Positions 5,932 through 13,221 of a DNA stretch of 17,630 nt are shown here, in pieces. The translations under genes and the position numbers were made by a program. Origin of the DNA: Bacillota bacterium. GTDB taxonomy: Bacteria > Bacillota > Clostridia > Christensenellales > CALWSW01. How positions within the stretch are numbered: position 1 is the stretch's first letter; each line of letters starts with the position of its first letter. The notes beneath the pieces are model-generated. The model saw nothing but the letters and a program-made list of their open reading frames with translations, was not told the origin of the DNA and searched no databases. The stretch spans positions 1-17,630 of the forward strand of contig JAEYFO010000343.1 of assembly GCA_023402915.1 (NCBI GenBank). The letters are read 5' to 3'.

Positions 5932-6471
5932 ATGCCATCTCTTGAAGAAATTCTAAGTCTTGAAATCTCGCCGTTCTTTGACTATATCCGGTCTTTGAAC
6001 TACGGCTACCGCGACAAGCACGGAAAACTCCATTTGGCTGCCGATGCTGATTTTACAGTGAAGGAGTATTCTTTTTCGTCGCCCGAAACGATCGTGAAAA
6101 CCAACTGCGGCTGGTGCTGGGATATCGCTGAGTTCATAAGGCTTTATTGTAAAAGAAACAGGATTCCCTGCAAGTCCTATTTTATGGAATACTTATCGGA
6201 CGAGCTGCATCAAACACATTCTCAGGTCTTTCTTCTTTCTCAGGGAAAGTGGAGCGCCGCTCCCGACAATTCTCTGGGCTTATCCTTTGGAAAGCCTTGT
6301 TATGACGCTCTGGACGACTGTGTCGAATGGTTCTCGAAGCTGTTTACAGATTATTTGAAGTCAGTCCTGAAAGAGAACTATTCCGACGCAAATTTGATGA
6401 TAAAGGAGTATTCCTGTACGATTCCGGAGGGAATCTCCGACGAAGAGTATCTCAAAATGGTAAGACGATGA
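5932..6471 (+). CDS. Transglutaminase-like fold protein, 179 aa
   Basis: The central part resembles transglutaminase-like or papain-like enzymes: NCGWCWDIAEFIRLYCKRNRIPCKSYF (Cys62), then THSQVFLL (His96), then APDNSLG (Asp112 or Asn113). Together these give a plausible Cys-His-Asp arrangement. In this superfamily such residues support peptidase or acyl-transfer chemistry, but the substrate is unknown and some members are inactive. No signal peptide or membrane helix is seen, so it is probably cytosolic. The ATG at 5932 has GGAGG about nine bases upstream. Its base composition is visibly richer in A and T than the aro genes around it, suggesting recent transfer. Two hairpins, one a strong terminator, follow within about 180 bases. 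Confidence 0.75.
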   Translation: MPSLEEILSLEISPFFDYIRSLNYGYRDKHGKLHLAADADFTVKEYSFSSPETIVKTNCGWCWDIAEFIRLYCKRNRIPCKSYFMEYLSDELHQTHSQVFLLSQGKWSAAPDNSLGLSFGKPCYDALDDCVEWFSKLFTDYLKSVLKENYSDANLMIKEYSCTIPEGISDEEYLKMVRR

Positions 6472-6565
6472 GGCACGAAATCGCCCTATCGCACGGTCAA
6501 CCTCTGTTTTGCGTCCCACGCCCGACATCCCGCGTCCGGGATACTTTTCGTCTGCCCCTAAAAGC

Positions 6566-6596
6566 AAACGGCGCGACCACGAAAGTCACGCCGTTT
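6566..6596. terminator. Hairpin with A/T flanks between convergent genes
   Basis: AAACGGCG (6566-6573) pairs with CGCCGTTT (6589-6596), with an inner GAC/GTC pair after one mismatch. On the minus strand it is followed by TTTGCTTTT, so it is the best candidate end of the aro operon downstream of aroK. Confidence 0.6.
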
Positions 6597-6613
6597 CTCG
6601 TTCAGCTGTCCTG

Positions 6614-6652
6614 CTCCTCCGCAAAGCGTTTGTGCGGAGGAGTTTTGTTTTT
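6614..6652 (+). terminator. Strong intrinsic terminator
   Basis: A perfect 10-bp stem, CTCCTCCGCA (6614-6623) with TGCGGAGGAG (6633-6642), is followed by TTTTGTTTTT. It ends plus-strand transcription from the transglutaminase-like gene. Confidence 0.9.
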
Positions 6653-6683
6653 GGGGAAGCCCGGCCAGTCTTTTTTTGAAAAA

Positions 6684-7187
6684 TCACAGCTCCGGCCAAA
6701 GCAGTCGTTTCGCCGCCCGCGCGGCGGTTTTTGCGTTGCGGAAGGTGTTTTCCAGCCGCACGTCGCAGGTTTTTCGATAGAGTGTATAGCGTTCGGCGTA
6801 CACCCGGCGCAGCTTTTCCTCGCCGCCCGCGATGACGGGCCGGCCGTCATAGGTGATGTCCGAAAGGATGCGGGAAAGCGGCCTGTCGTTGAGCAGAACC
6901 CTGCCCGTCTCACGCATGAGCACCACGTTTTCTTCCCGCAGGATCGTGCCGCCGCCGCAGGCGACGATTAGGTTTTCCCGCTCGGAAAGCGCCCGCAGCG
7001 CTTCGGTTTCCCGCTGCCGGAACGCTTCTTCCCCCTCTTCGGCAAAAATTTCCGGGATGGACTTGCCCGCCCGGCGGACGATCTCGTCGTCCAGATCGAC
7101 AAAAACCCGTCCCGCCGCTTTGGCCAGCTCTTTGCCCAGCGTGGTCTTTCCGCAGCCCATCATGCCGGTGATGTAGATGTTGTTCAC
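6684..7187 (-). CDS. aroK: Shikimate kinase
   Basis: This enzyme phosphorylates shikimate at the 3-hydroxyl using ATP, the fifth step of the pathway. The 167-residue product has the Walker A loop GMMGCGKTT at the N-terminus. It then has DLDDEI with the substrate-binding Asp, FRQRETEAL with the substrate-binding Arg, CGGGT, and RP of the lid region followed by YAERYTLYR. The start codon is GTG at 7187 with GGAGG about eight bases upstream. It overlaps the stop of the chorismate mutase gene by four bases (GTGA), so translation is probably coupled. It is the last gene of the seven-gene aro operon. Confidence 0.95.
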   Translation of the reverse strand: MNNIYITGMMGCGKTTLGKELAKAAGRVFVDLDDEIVRRAGKSIPEIFAEEGEEAFRQRETEALRALSERENLIVACGGGTILREENVVLMRETGRVLLNDRPLSRILSDITYDGRPVIAGGEEKLRRVYAERYTLYRKTCDVRLENTFRNAKTAARAAKRLLWPEL

Positions 7188-7471
7188 GCTTTCCCCTCCG
7201 GCGCAAAGACGATCTTCTGCTGTTCCTGCCGGGAAAGCTCCATCAGGTGGCGGAAAAATTCCTCCGTCGCCTCGGCGAGCGTCGGGTCGCTCAGGCGGCT
7301 GACCCGGTCCCTGAGAATGGCTTTTTCCCGTTCGGGCACAAAAATTTCCATCTTGTGCGCCTTTTTATAGGACGCGACCAGCCGCGCCGCAGCCATCCGC
7401 TCTTCAAACAGCGCCAGCATCTGCCGGTCAATTCCGTCAATTTTGTCGCGAAGCAGTTCCAATTCCGTCAT
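7184..7471 (-). CDS. Chorismate mutase, monofunctional AroQ class
   Basis: The product rearranges chorismate to prephenate, the branch towards Phe and Tyr. It is 95 residues and all-helical in pattern, matching the small stand-alone AroQ-fold mutase. Typical features are LLRDKIDGIDRQMLALFEERM near the N-terminus, VASYKK with the active-site Lys region, PEREKAILRDRV, and the C-terminal helix EEFFRHLMELSRQEQ. No prephenate dehydratase or dehydrogenase domain is fused. The ATG at 7471 overlaps the aroC stop (ATGA) and has GGAGG seven bases upstream inside aroC; its own stop overlaps the aroK start. The gene supplies prephenate to TyrA of the same operon. Confidence 0.9.
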   Translation of the reverse strand: MTELELLRDKIDGIDRQMLALFEERMAAARLVASYKKAHKMEIFVPEREKAILRDRVSRLSDPTLAEATEEFFRHLMELSRQEQQKIVFAPEGKA

Positions 7472-8553
7472 TTTTCTACCTCCAGCGCCCGTTCCATCAG
7501 CCCAAGCAGCACCGCCGCTTCCACCACGGGCACGGCGCGCAGGGCAATGCAGGGATCGTGCCGCCCCCGCACCGCCAAGACCGCGCTTTCGCCCGACAGC
7601 AGCTCGACCGACTGCTGCTTTTGTCCGATGGACGGCGTGGGCTTCACCGCCGCCCGGACGATCAGGGGCATTCCGTCCGTGATGCCGCCCAGAATGCCGC
7701 CGTTGTGATTGGAAAGAAATTCCACGCCCTGCGCGCCGCCCCGCATGGGATCGTTGGCCTGCGAGCCGCGCAGCGCACAAAAGCCGAAGCCCTCGCCAAA
7801 TTCCACGCCCTTCACCGCCGGAACGGAAAACAGCAGCGACGCGATCGTGCTTTCCACCGATTCGAAGAACGGATCGCCCCACCCGGCGGGCAGCCCCACG
7901 GCCGCGCACTCGATGGACGCGCCCACAGAGTCGAGCGCCTGCCGCGCCGCTTCCACCTCCGCCCGCATGGGCGCTTCTTTTTCCGGAAGCAGCAGGGGGA
8001 ATTTTTGATTTTGAAGGGACAAAAGCGTCTCCTTTGAAACCTTGCAGGGGTCGAACCGTTCGTCCGAAACCGCGCCGATGGACGCGATATGCGCCCCGGC
8101 CGTCACGCCCTTTTGCCCCAGCCACTGCCGTGCGACCGCGCCGGCAAACACCAGCGGCGCCGTCAGCCTTCCGGAAAAATGGCCGCCGCCCCGGGGATCG
8201 TTGAACCCGCCATAGCGGACAAATCCGGTATAATCGGCGTGACCGGGCCGGGCGACGCGGGCGATGTTTTCGTAGTCCTGCGAGCGGGTGTTGGTGTTTT
8301 CGATCACGCCGCACAAGGGCGCTCCGGTCGTATACCCGCGATAGGTGCCGCTCAAAATCCGTACCTGATCCGGTTCCCGCCGCGCCGTGGCCGTCGGATC
8401 GTTGCCGGGCGCGCGGCGCGCCATGTCGAAGGCGATGGCTTCTTCGTCAAGCGGCAGACCAGCCGGAACGCCGTCGATCACCATGCCGATGCCGCCGCCG
8501 TGGGATTCCCCAAAAATGGACAGGCGCAGGTTTCTTCCCCAGCAGCCGCTCAT
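7468..8553 (-). CDS. aroC: Chorismate synthase
   Basis: This enzyme converts EPSP to chorismate using reduced FMN, the last common step. The 361-residue product has the family signatures in order: GRNLRLSIFGESHGGGIGMVIDG at the N-terminus, GNDPTATARREPDQVRILSG, GHADYTGFVRYG followed by DPRGGGHFSGRLTAPLV, GGILGGITDG, and near the end GRHDPCIALRAVPVVEAA. The ATG at 8553 overlaps the aroA stop in an ATGA and has GGAGGTG about five bases upstream. Its own stop overlaps the chorismate mutase start. The need for reduced flavin fits an anaerobe. Confidence 0.97.
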   Translation of the reverse strand: MSGCWGRNLRLSIFGESHGGGIGMVIDGVPAGLPLDEEAIAFDMARRAPGNDPTATARREPDQVRILSGTYRGYTTGAPLCGVIENTNTRSQDYENIARVARPGHADYTGFVRYGGFNDPRGGGHFSGRLTAPLVFAGAVARQWLGQKGVTAGAHIASIGAVSDERFDPCKVSKETLLSLQNQKFPLLLPEKEAPMRAEVEAARQALDSVGASIECAAVGLPAGWGDPFFESVESTIASLLFSVPAVKGVEFGEGFGFCALRGSQANDPMRGGAQGVEFLSNHNGGILGGITDGMPLIVRAAVKPTPSIGQKQQSVELLSGESAVLAVRGRHDPCIALRAVPVVEAAVLLGLMERALEVEK

Positions 8554-9836
8554 GCTTCCACCTCCCGCGCCTTGCCGCCCAGAGAGCGAAATTCCTCAAA
8601 AAAGTACGGCGCGCTCTTTTTGACGCTCTGCCAGTCGGAAAGCAGCACCGGCCCGTCGCAGATGGCGGAGGCCACTGCCAGCGACATAGCGATGCGGTGG
8701 TCGTTGTGACTATCGCACAAACCGCCTTTGAGCCGTCCCGTGCCGCGGATGACCAGTCCATCCGGCGTTTCCGAAACGTCGCCGCCCAGATGATTCAGCT
8801 CCTGCGCCATGGCGGAGAGCCGGTCGCTCTCCTTGATGCGAAGGCGCGCCGCGTTGATGATGCGGGTCTCGCCCCTTGCGCCGCAGGCCGCCGCCGCCAG
8901 CACCGGAACAAGGTCGGGGATCTGCGCCCCGTCGATGACCACAGGGGAAAGCGCGCCGCCCCTTGCCCATGCCGTGCCGTCCTCCATCCCTGCCTGCGCA
9001 CCCATGCGCCGCAGGATCGAAAGGATCTCCCGGTCTCCCTGGGCGCTGACGGAACGCAGCCCCGTGCAGCGAACGTCGCCGCCCAATGCGCCCGCCGCCA
9101 GAAAGAACGCGCTGTGCGACCAGTCGCCCTCCACGACCACCTGCGCCGCGCGGTAGGTCTGGCCGCCGGGCACAAGAAGCGCGCCGTTTTCCCAGCCTGC
9201 TTTCACCCCAAAGGCCGCCATGGCCTCCCGGGTCAGCTCGACGTAGCCCTTCGATTCCAGCGGCGTGGTCAGATGAATTTCGGAATCGCCCGCCAGCAGC
9301 GGCAGCGCAAACAGCAGCCCCGTGATGAACTGGCTGGACACGTCACCCGGCAGTGAAAACCGTCCGCTTTTCAGTTTTCCCCTGACGCGGAGGGCCTCGC
9401 CCTGTGCCGTCTGCACAAAGCCGTATTCCACGCCCTGCTCCTTGCAGATCGCTTCATACACGCCCATGGGCCGCTCCATCAGCCGTCCCCGGCCGAAAAA
9501 CAGCGTTTCGATCCCGTCCGTCAGCGCCAGCGGCAGCAAAAAGCGCAGCGTGCTTCCCGATTCGCCGCAATCCACGGTTCGGGGTGCGGGCCTCTCCTTT
9601 GCCGCGCCCGCGGTCAGGATCGCGTCCTCCGGATACTCCGCCACGTCGCAGCCGTAGCCCAGCGCCCGCAGACCCTGCGCCGTCGCGCGGATGTCCTCGC
9701 TTTTTCCGAGGTTGTATACCTGCGCGCCCGCCCCGGCCAGCGCCGCGCAGATCGCCATGCGGTGTCCCGCGCTTTTGGAAGGCTGAATTTCGATGGAGCC
9801 GCGAAGCGTTCCCGGCTCGATTTTCATGCGCGTCAT
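8550..9836 (-). CDS. aroA: 3-phosphoshikimate 1-carboxyvinyltransferase (EPSP synthase)
   Basis: This enzyme joins shikimate-3-phosphate and phosphoenolpyruvate to form EPSP, the sixth step. The 428-residue product has the substrate-binding PSKSAGHR motif (Lys21, Ser22, Arg26). It also has DCGESGSTLRFLLPLAL, GRGRLMERPM, PGDVSSQFITGLLFALPLL, IPDLVPVLAAAA, RIKESDRLSAM and CDSHNDHRIAMSLAVA. The ATG at 9836 overlaps the aroB stop (ATGA) with GAGGAG upstream. An ATG three codons later is a possible alternative start. Its stop overlaps the aroC start. Glyphosate sensitivity class cannot be judged safely by eye. Confidence 0.97.
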   Translation of the reverse strand: MTRMKIEPGTLRGSIEIQPSKSAGHRMAICAALAGAGAQVYNLGKSEDIRATAQGLRALGYGCDVAEYPEDAILTAGAAKERPAPRTVDCGESGSTLRFLLPLALTDGIETLFFGRGRLMERPMGVYEAICKEQGVEYGFVQTAQGEALRVRGKLKSGRFSLPGDVSSQFITGLLFALPLLAGDSEIHLTTPLESKGYVELTREAMAAFGVKAGWENGALLVPGGQTYRAAQVVVEGDWSHSAFFLAAGALGGDVRCTGLRSVSAQGDREILSILRRMGAQAGMEDGTAWARGGALSPVVIDGAQIPDLVPVLAAAACGARGETRIINAARLRIKESDRLSAMAQELNHLGGDVSETPDGLVIRGTGRLKGGLCDSHNDHRIAMSLAVASAICDGPVLLSDWQSVKKSAPYFFEEFRSLGGKAREVEA

Positions 9837-10930
9837 TCTCCGCTCCTCACAAGACCCATCAGTTCTGCGCGATTCACCGGATGCAGCACGGCTTTGCCCA
9901 TCCGCGCGAGCAGCACCGTGCGCACCGTGCTGCCGCTGCTCTTTTTGTCGTTGCCCATGGCGGAAAGCAGCGCTTCCTCCGGCTGCCTATCCGGGAAGCT
10001 CTCCGCGATTTCATCCAAAAGCATCCCCGGGATCCCGCAGGGCATATGAAGGGCGTTCAAAAGCGCTTCAAGCCGCGCCGCCGTGCCCTTTTCCGTAACG
10101 CCCAGCGTCTCGCCCCACTTGGCCGCCGCCACCATGCCGATGGCCACGCCCTCGCCGTGCAGCACCACGCCGTAGCCGGCGCATTTTTCGATGGCATGAC
10201 CAAGGGTATGACCAAAATTCAGCTCCATACGAACGCCCCGGTCAAAGGGATCCTCGTGGACATACTCCGCCTTGATGGCGCAGCAGCGCGCCACCAGCGC
10301 CCCGTAATCGATGTGCGCCGGGTCGGCTTCGATGGCCGAAAACAGCCCTTCGTCGCGGATCGCGCCGTATTTGATGACTTCCGCCATGCCGCAGAGCAGT
10401 TCGCGGCGGGGAAGGGTCGAAAGCGCGTCCGTATCGGCCAGCACCAGCGCGGGCTGATAGAATGCGCCGACGAGATTTTTCCCCTCGGGAATATCCACGG
10501 CCACCTTTCCGCCGACAGAGCTGTCCACCTGCGCCAGAAGGCTGGTGGGCGCCTGCACCAGCGGCACGCCCCGAAGGTACGTCGCCGCAGCCAGCCCCGC
10601 CGTATCGCCGATCACGCCGCCGCCCAGCGCCGTCACGCAGTCCGTCCGGGTGATGCCAAGGGCGGCAAAGCGGCTGTAAAGGCCGGTGAGCGTTTCGATG
10701 TTTTTCGTCCGCTCCCCGGCGGGAAGCACGATCACTTCCGCCGAAACGCCGCCCGCTTCCAGCGCTTCCGCCAACGGCTTTGCGTACAGCGGCGCAACGT
10801 TTTCGTCGGTGACGATCACGGTCTTTTTCCCGCGCCAGGGCGCGAAATACTCCCCTGCCTGCGCAAGAAGCCCGCTGCCGCTGAGCAGGTCATAGCTGCC
10901 GTTTTCCGCTTCCACTCTCAACTTTTCCAT
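9833..10930 (-). CDS. aroB: 3-dehydroquinate synthase
   Basis: This enzyme cyclises DAHP to 3-dehydroquinate using NAD and a divalent metal, the second step. The 365-residue product shows the NAD loop GGGVIGDTAG (103-112), then PTSLLAQVDSSVGGK, the metal ligand Glu184 in GMAEVIKYG, the metal-binding His in NFGHTLGHAIE (about 238-248), and His258 in HGEGVAIGM. The ATG at 10930 has AAGGAGG about nine bases upstream, within tyrA. The start lies 41 bases inside the end of tyrA, the longest overlap in the operon; the downstream overlap with aroA is the usual four bases. Confidence 0.96.
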   Translation of the reverse strand: MEKLRVEAENGSYDLLSGSGLLAQAGEYFAPWRGKKTVIVTDENVAPLYAKPLAEALEAGGVSAEVIVLPAGERTKNIETLTGLYSRFAALGITRTDCVTALGGGVIGDTAGLAAATYLRGVPLVQAPTSLLAQVDSSVGGKVAVDIPEGKNLVGAFYQPALVLADTDALSTLPRRELLCGMAEVIKYGAIRDEGLFSAIEADPAHIDYGALVARCCAIKAEYVHEDPFDRGVRMELNFGHTLGHAIEKCAGYGVVLHGEGVAIGMVAAAKWGETLGVTEKGTAARLEALLNALHMPCGIPGMLLDEIAESFPDRQPEEALLSAMGNDKKSSGSTVRTVLLARMGKAVLHPVNRAELMGLVRSGE

Positions 10931-11801
10931 TGTTCCACTCCTCCTTGCGCTGCGTGGAGCTGCGAAGAATTTTTGCGATCTGTTCGCGGTCCTGCTTTGC
11001 GATTTCCTGCCGAAGTCCGGAAAGATTTTCGATCAATTCGTCCAGAATGCCCGTCAGCGCCGGGGCGTTGAGCGAAAACAGCTCGCTCCACATGCCGTCG
11101 TTGAGCGTGGCGACCCGGGTGATGTCCCGAAACGATCCGCCCTCAAAGCCGCGGCTTTCAAACAGCTCCTTCATGTTGGCCACGGACGCGGCCAGCACGT
11201 GCGCCATTTGGCTGGTATAGGCGATCATCCGGTCGTGATGTTCCGGCGTGGTTTCGGTGATCTTCCGCGCGCCCAGATAGCGCGCCCATTCCCGAAGCAG
11301 GTCGAGCGATTCCGGTTTGTTCCATTCCATGGGGGTCAAAACGTAGTTGCAGCCGAGGAACAGATCGTCCTGCGCCGCAGAAAATCCGCTCACTTCCCGC
11401 CCGGCCATGGGGTGTCCGCCCACGAAATCCGCCTGGAGAAGCAATTCGCGTGCGCCGCTGACAATGGCTTCCTTGACGCCACAGGCGTCCGTCACCACGC
11501 TGCCCGGCCGAATCGCGCCGCCGTACTCCTTCAAAAAGGCCAGCGTCTGCTCGGGATAAAGGCAAAGCACCGTCAAATCGCTTTCCGAAAGGAGCTTCCG
11601 CACCCCTTCCGGCTCCTCCTGCATGGAAGCGCCCACCTCGATCGCGCCCTTTTGAAGCGCCTGCTCGATCGTGGCGCGGGAGCGGTTCACTCCCTGCATC
11701 CGGCAGGAACGAAAACCCCGGCCGGACAGCGCCATGGAGCCGCCGATAAGCCCAAGGCCCACCACCGTTACCGTAAAGCCGCCGCAAAAACCGCTTTCCA
11801 T
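10890..11801 (-). CDS. tyrA: Prephenate dehydrogenase
   Basis: This enzyme oxidatively decarboxylates prephenate to 4-hydroxyphenylpyruvate, the tyrosine branch. The 303-residue product has the NAD loop GLGLIGGS (15-22), GGHPMAG with His130 (128-134), then HHDRMIAYTSQMAHVLA and GGSFRDITRVA, all typical of TyrA. There is no fused chorismate mutase and no obvious C-terminal ACT domain, so feedback control may rest on the leader and on DAHP synthase. The ATG at 11801 is three bases after the aroF stop and has GGGAGG eight bases upstream. Its last 12 codons overlap the start of aroB. Confidence 0.95.
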   Translation of the reverse strand: MESGFCGGFTVTVVGLGLIGGSMALSGRGFRSCRMQGVNRSRATIEQALQKGAIEVGASMQEEPEGVRKLLSESDLTVLCLYPEQTLAFLKEYGGAIRPGSVVTDACGVKEAIVSGARELLLQADFVGGHPMAGREVSGFSAAQDDLFLGCNYVLTPMEWNKPESLDLLREWARYLGARKITETTPEHHDRMIAYTSQMAHVLAASVANMKELFESRGFEGGSFRDITRVATLNDGMWSELFSLNAPALTGILDELIENLSGLRQEIAKQDREQIAKILRSSTQRKEEWNNGKVESGSGKRQL

Positions 11802-11804
11802 CGC

Positions 11805-12818
11805 TCAGACCTCCCGGCCCATGATGGGCGCAATGGCGCGCACCTTGTCCATCATGGAAGCGAACTGCGCAGGCGTGAGGGACTGCGCGCCGTCGCACAG
11901 GGCGTGCGGCGGATCGTTATGCACTTCGACCATCAGGCCGTCCGCACCGGCGGCCACAGCGGCCAGCGCCAGCTTTTCGACCATCCAGCTCTTGCCGCTG
12001 GCGTGGGAAGGATCGACGACCACGGGCAGATGGCTCAGCTGCTTGACGGCGACCACCGCCGAAAGATCGAGGGTGTTTCGGGTGTAATGTTCGAAGGTTC
12101 GGATGCCGCGCTCGCACAGGATGACGTTATGGTTGCCGCGGGAGAGGATGTATTCCGCGCTCATGAGCCATTCTTCAATGGTGTTGCTCAGGCCGCGCTT
12201 GAGAAGGATGGGTTTGTTAGTAGCGCCCACTTCCTTGAGCAGTTCGAAGTTCTGCATATTGCGCGCGCCGATCTGGATCACGTCCACGCACATTTCGAAC
12301 ATTTCCAGATGCTTTGCGCTGGTGATCTCCGTCACGACGGGCAGGCCGGAATCCATGGAAGCGTTGCGCAGCAGCTCCACGCCCAGCTTCTCAAGGCCCT
12401 GGAAGGCATAGGGGGAAGAACGGGGCTTGTATGCGCCGCCGCGCAGCAGGGCCGCGCCGGAGTCGCGTACGCTCATGGTCACTTCGTTGATCTGCTCCTG
12501 AGATTCCACGGAGCAGGGGCCTGCAATGACCGTCAGCTTCTTTCCGCCCACCTTGACGCCCCGCACGTCCACGATGGTATCCTCGGGATGGAACTTGCGG
12601 TTCGTGAGCTTATAAGGCTCCTGCACAGCCAGGATGCGCTCCACGTCGGGCATGTTTTGGATCTTGTCCCGGTCGATGATGGACGTATCGCCCACCATGC
12701 CGATGATCGTGGACTTTTCTCCCCGGGAGATGTCAGCCCTGAGGCCGTTTTCCTTGATTTCCGCAAGGATCGCGTCGATGGCTTCCTGCGAGGCGTGCTG
12801 CTTCATGATGACGATCAT
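11805..12818 (-). CDS. aroF: DAHP synthase, type I beta with N-terminal ferredoxin-like domain
   Basis: This enzyme condenses phosphoenolpyruvate and erythrose 4-phosphate to DAHP, the entry step. The product has 337 residues. An N-terminal domain of about 70 residues (MIVIMKQHASQEAIDAILAEI onward) matches the ferredoxin-like domain that gives Tyr/Phe feedback inhibition in enzymes such as that of Thermotoga. The catalytic barrel has AGPCSVES (99-106), LLRGGAYKPRSSPYAFQG, DVIQIGARNMQN, PILLKRG, ILCERGIRTF and DPSHASGKS. The ATG at 12818 has GGGAGG about nine bases upstream; the longer open frame has no family similarity. It heads the seven-gene aro operon and follows the Phe/Tyr leader. The symbol could equally be aroG. 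Confidence 0.95.
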   Translation of the reverse strand: MIVIMKQHASQEAIDAILAEIKENGLRADISRGEKSTIIGMVGDTSIIDRDKIQNMPDVERILAVQEPYKLTNRKFHPEDTIVDVRGVKVGGKKLTVIAGPCSVESQEQINEVTMSVRDSGAALLRGGAYKPRSSPYAFQGLEKLGVELLRNASMDSGLPVVTEITSAKHLEMFEMCVDVIQIGARNMQNFELLKEVGATNKPILLKRGLSNTIEEWLMSAEYILSRGNHNVILCERGIRTFEHYTRNTLDLSAVVAVKQLSHLPVVVDPSHASGKSWMVEKLALAAVAAGADGLMVEVHNDPPHALCDGAQSLTPAQFASMMDKVRAIAPIMGREV

Positions 12819-12936
12819 TGTTCGTTTCCTCCCGCCGCTTCCGGCAAAAATTAAAAATGAAAAAGTGTTTGAATTTAGGCTGCTGCTTTTTTGTCCTGCC
12901 CGGCGCGCCGCGCCGTTTTCGGGACTCCGTCTGAAC

Positions 12937-12971
12937 AAAAAAAGCCGTGCGAAGCGCTTTGCTTGCACGGC
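12937..12971 (-). terminator. Leader terminator (attenuator) upstream of aroF
   Basis: On the minus strand GCCGTGC (12965-12971) pairs with GCACGGC (12944-12950), and AAGC/GCTT extend the stem inside. Seven T follow (A at 12937-12943). It stands 118 bases before the aroF start, inside the leader, so it must act before the operon rather than at the end of a gene. Confidence 0.9.
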
Positions 12972-13042
12972 CGTTCCCGTCCGAAAAATCTCCTTCGGAG
13001 AGGGTTACGATCTTTGCTGCCTGTTCGCCTCGCATGCCAAAG
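12957..13042 (-). promoter_or_regulatory. Possible antiterminator pairing in the aroF leader
   Basis: Leader segment 13033-13042 (RNA CUUUGGCAUG), just after the Tyr codons, can pair with the 5' side of the terminator hairpin: CUUUG with CAAAG (12957-12961) and GCAUG with CGUGC (12965-12969), with a three-base bulge. This pairing excludes the terminator. A ribosome stalled at the Tyr codons would leave it free to form. Found by eye; not tested by folding. Confidence 0.5.
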
Positions 13043-13100
13043 AGCCATGGCCGTAATAATAACCATAGCTGTAGGTAAAGGCGAATCGGAATGCCCGCAT
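13005..13100 (-). CDS. Phe/Tyr-rich leader peptide of the aro operon
   Basis: A 31-codon ORF begins at an ATG 28 bases after the predicted transcription start. Phe is at positions 4, 6 and 8 and Tyr at 10, 12, 14, 15 and 16 (FRFAFTYSYGYYY); no Trp is present. The rest (GHGSLACEANRQQRS) looks like spacer. AAGGAGA (13111-13117) lies ten bases upstream. The peptide itself probably has no function; its translation is the sensor. When charged tRNA-Tyr or tRNA-Phe is scarce, the ribosome would stall and the downstream terminator would not form. A TTG at 13107 opens a different frame without this bias and is less likely to be the sensor. Confidence 0.85.
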   Translation of the reverse strand: MRAFRFAFTYSYGYYYGHGSLACEANRQQRS

Positions 13101-13133
13101 GGATCAATACTCTCCTTGGAACTTGTTAGCTGT

Positions 13134-13162
13134 AGTATACCACCGGCGTTTTTCATTGGCAA
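13134..13162 (-). promoter_or_regulatory. Promoter of the aro operon
   Basis: On the minus strand TTGCCA (13157-13162) and TATACT (13134-13139) are 17 bases apart, with TGG just before the -10 as an extended -10. Transcription would start near 13128, giving a leader of about 310 nt. Confidence 0.8.
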
Positions 13163-13221
13163 GAGGAAAATTCGATTTGTTCCGCTTTTCAGGGCGGTTT
13201 TTGAAGTTTTTGTCCAAACAG

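Noticed and set aside
9404-12854. Two plus-strand open frames of about 550 codons
   Set aside because: They are antisense to aroA, aroB, tyrA and aroF; the composition is a by-product of GC-rich codon use on the other strand.
12933-13107. Alternative leader ORF from TTG at 13107
   Set aside because: It is nearer to the AAGGAG, but it runs on past the terminator and shows no Tyr/Phe clustering; the ATG frame at 13100 has the amino acid bias expected for the operon.
12819-13128. T-box riboswitch in the aroF leader
   Set aside because: I see no T-box core sequence (UGGNACCGCG-like) or specifier stem; the leader peptide explains the terminator better.
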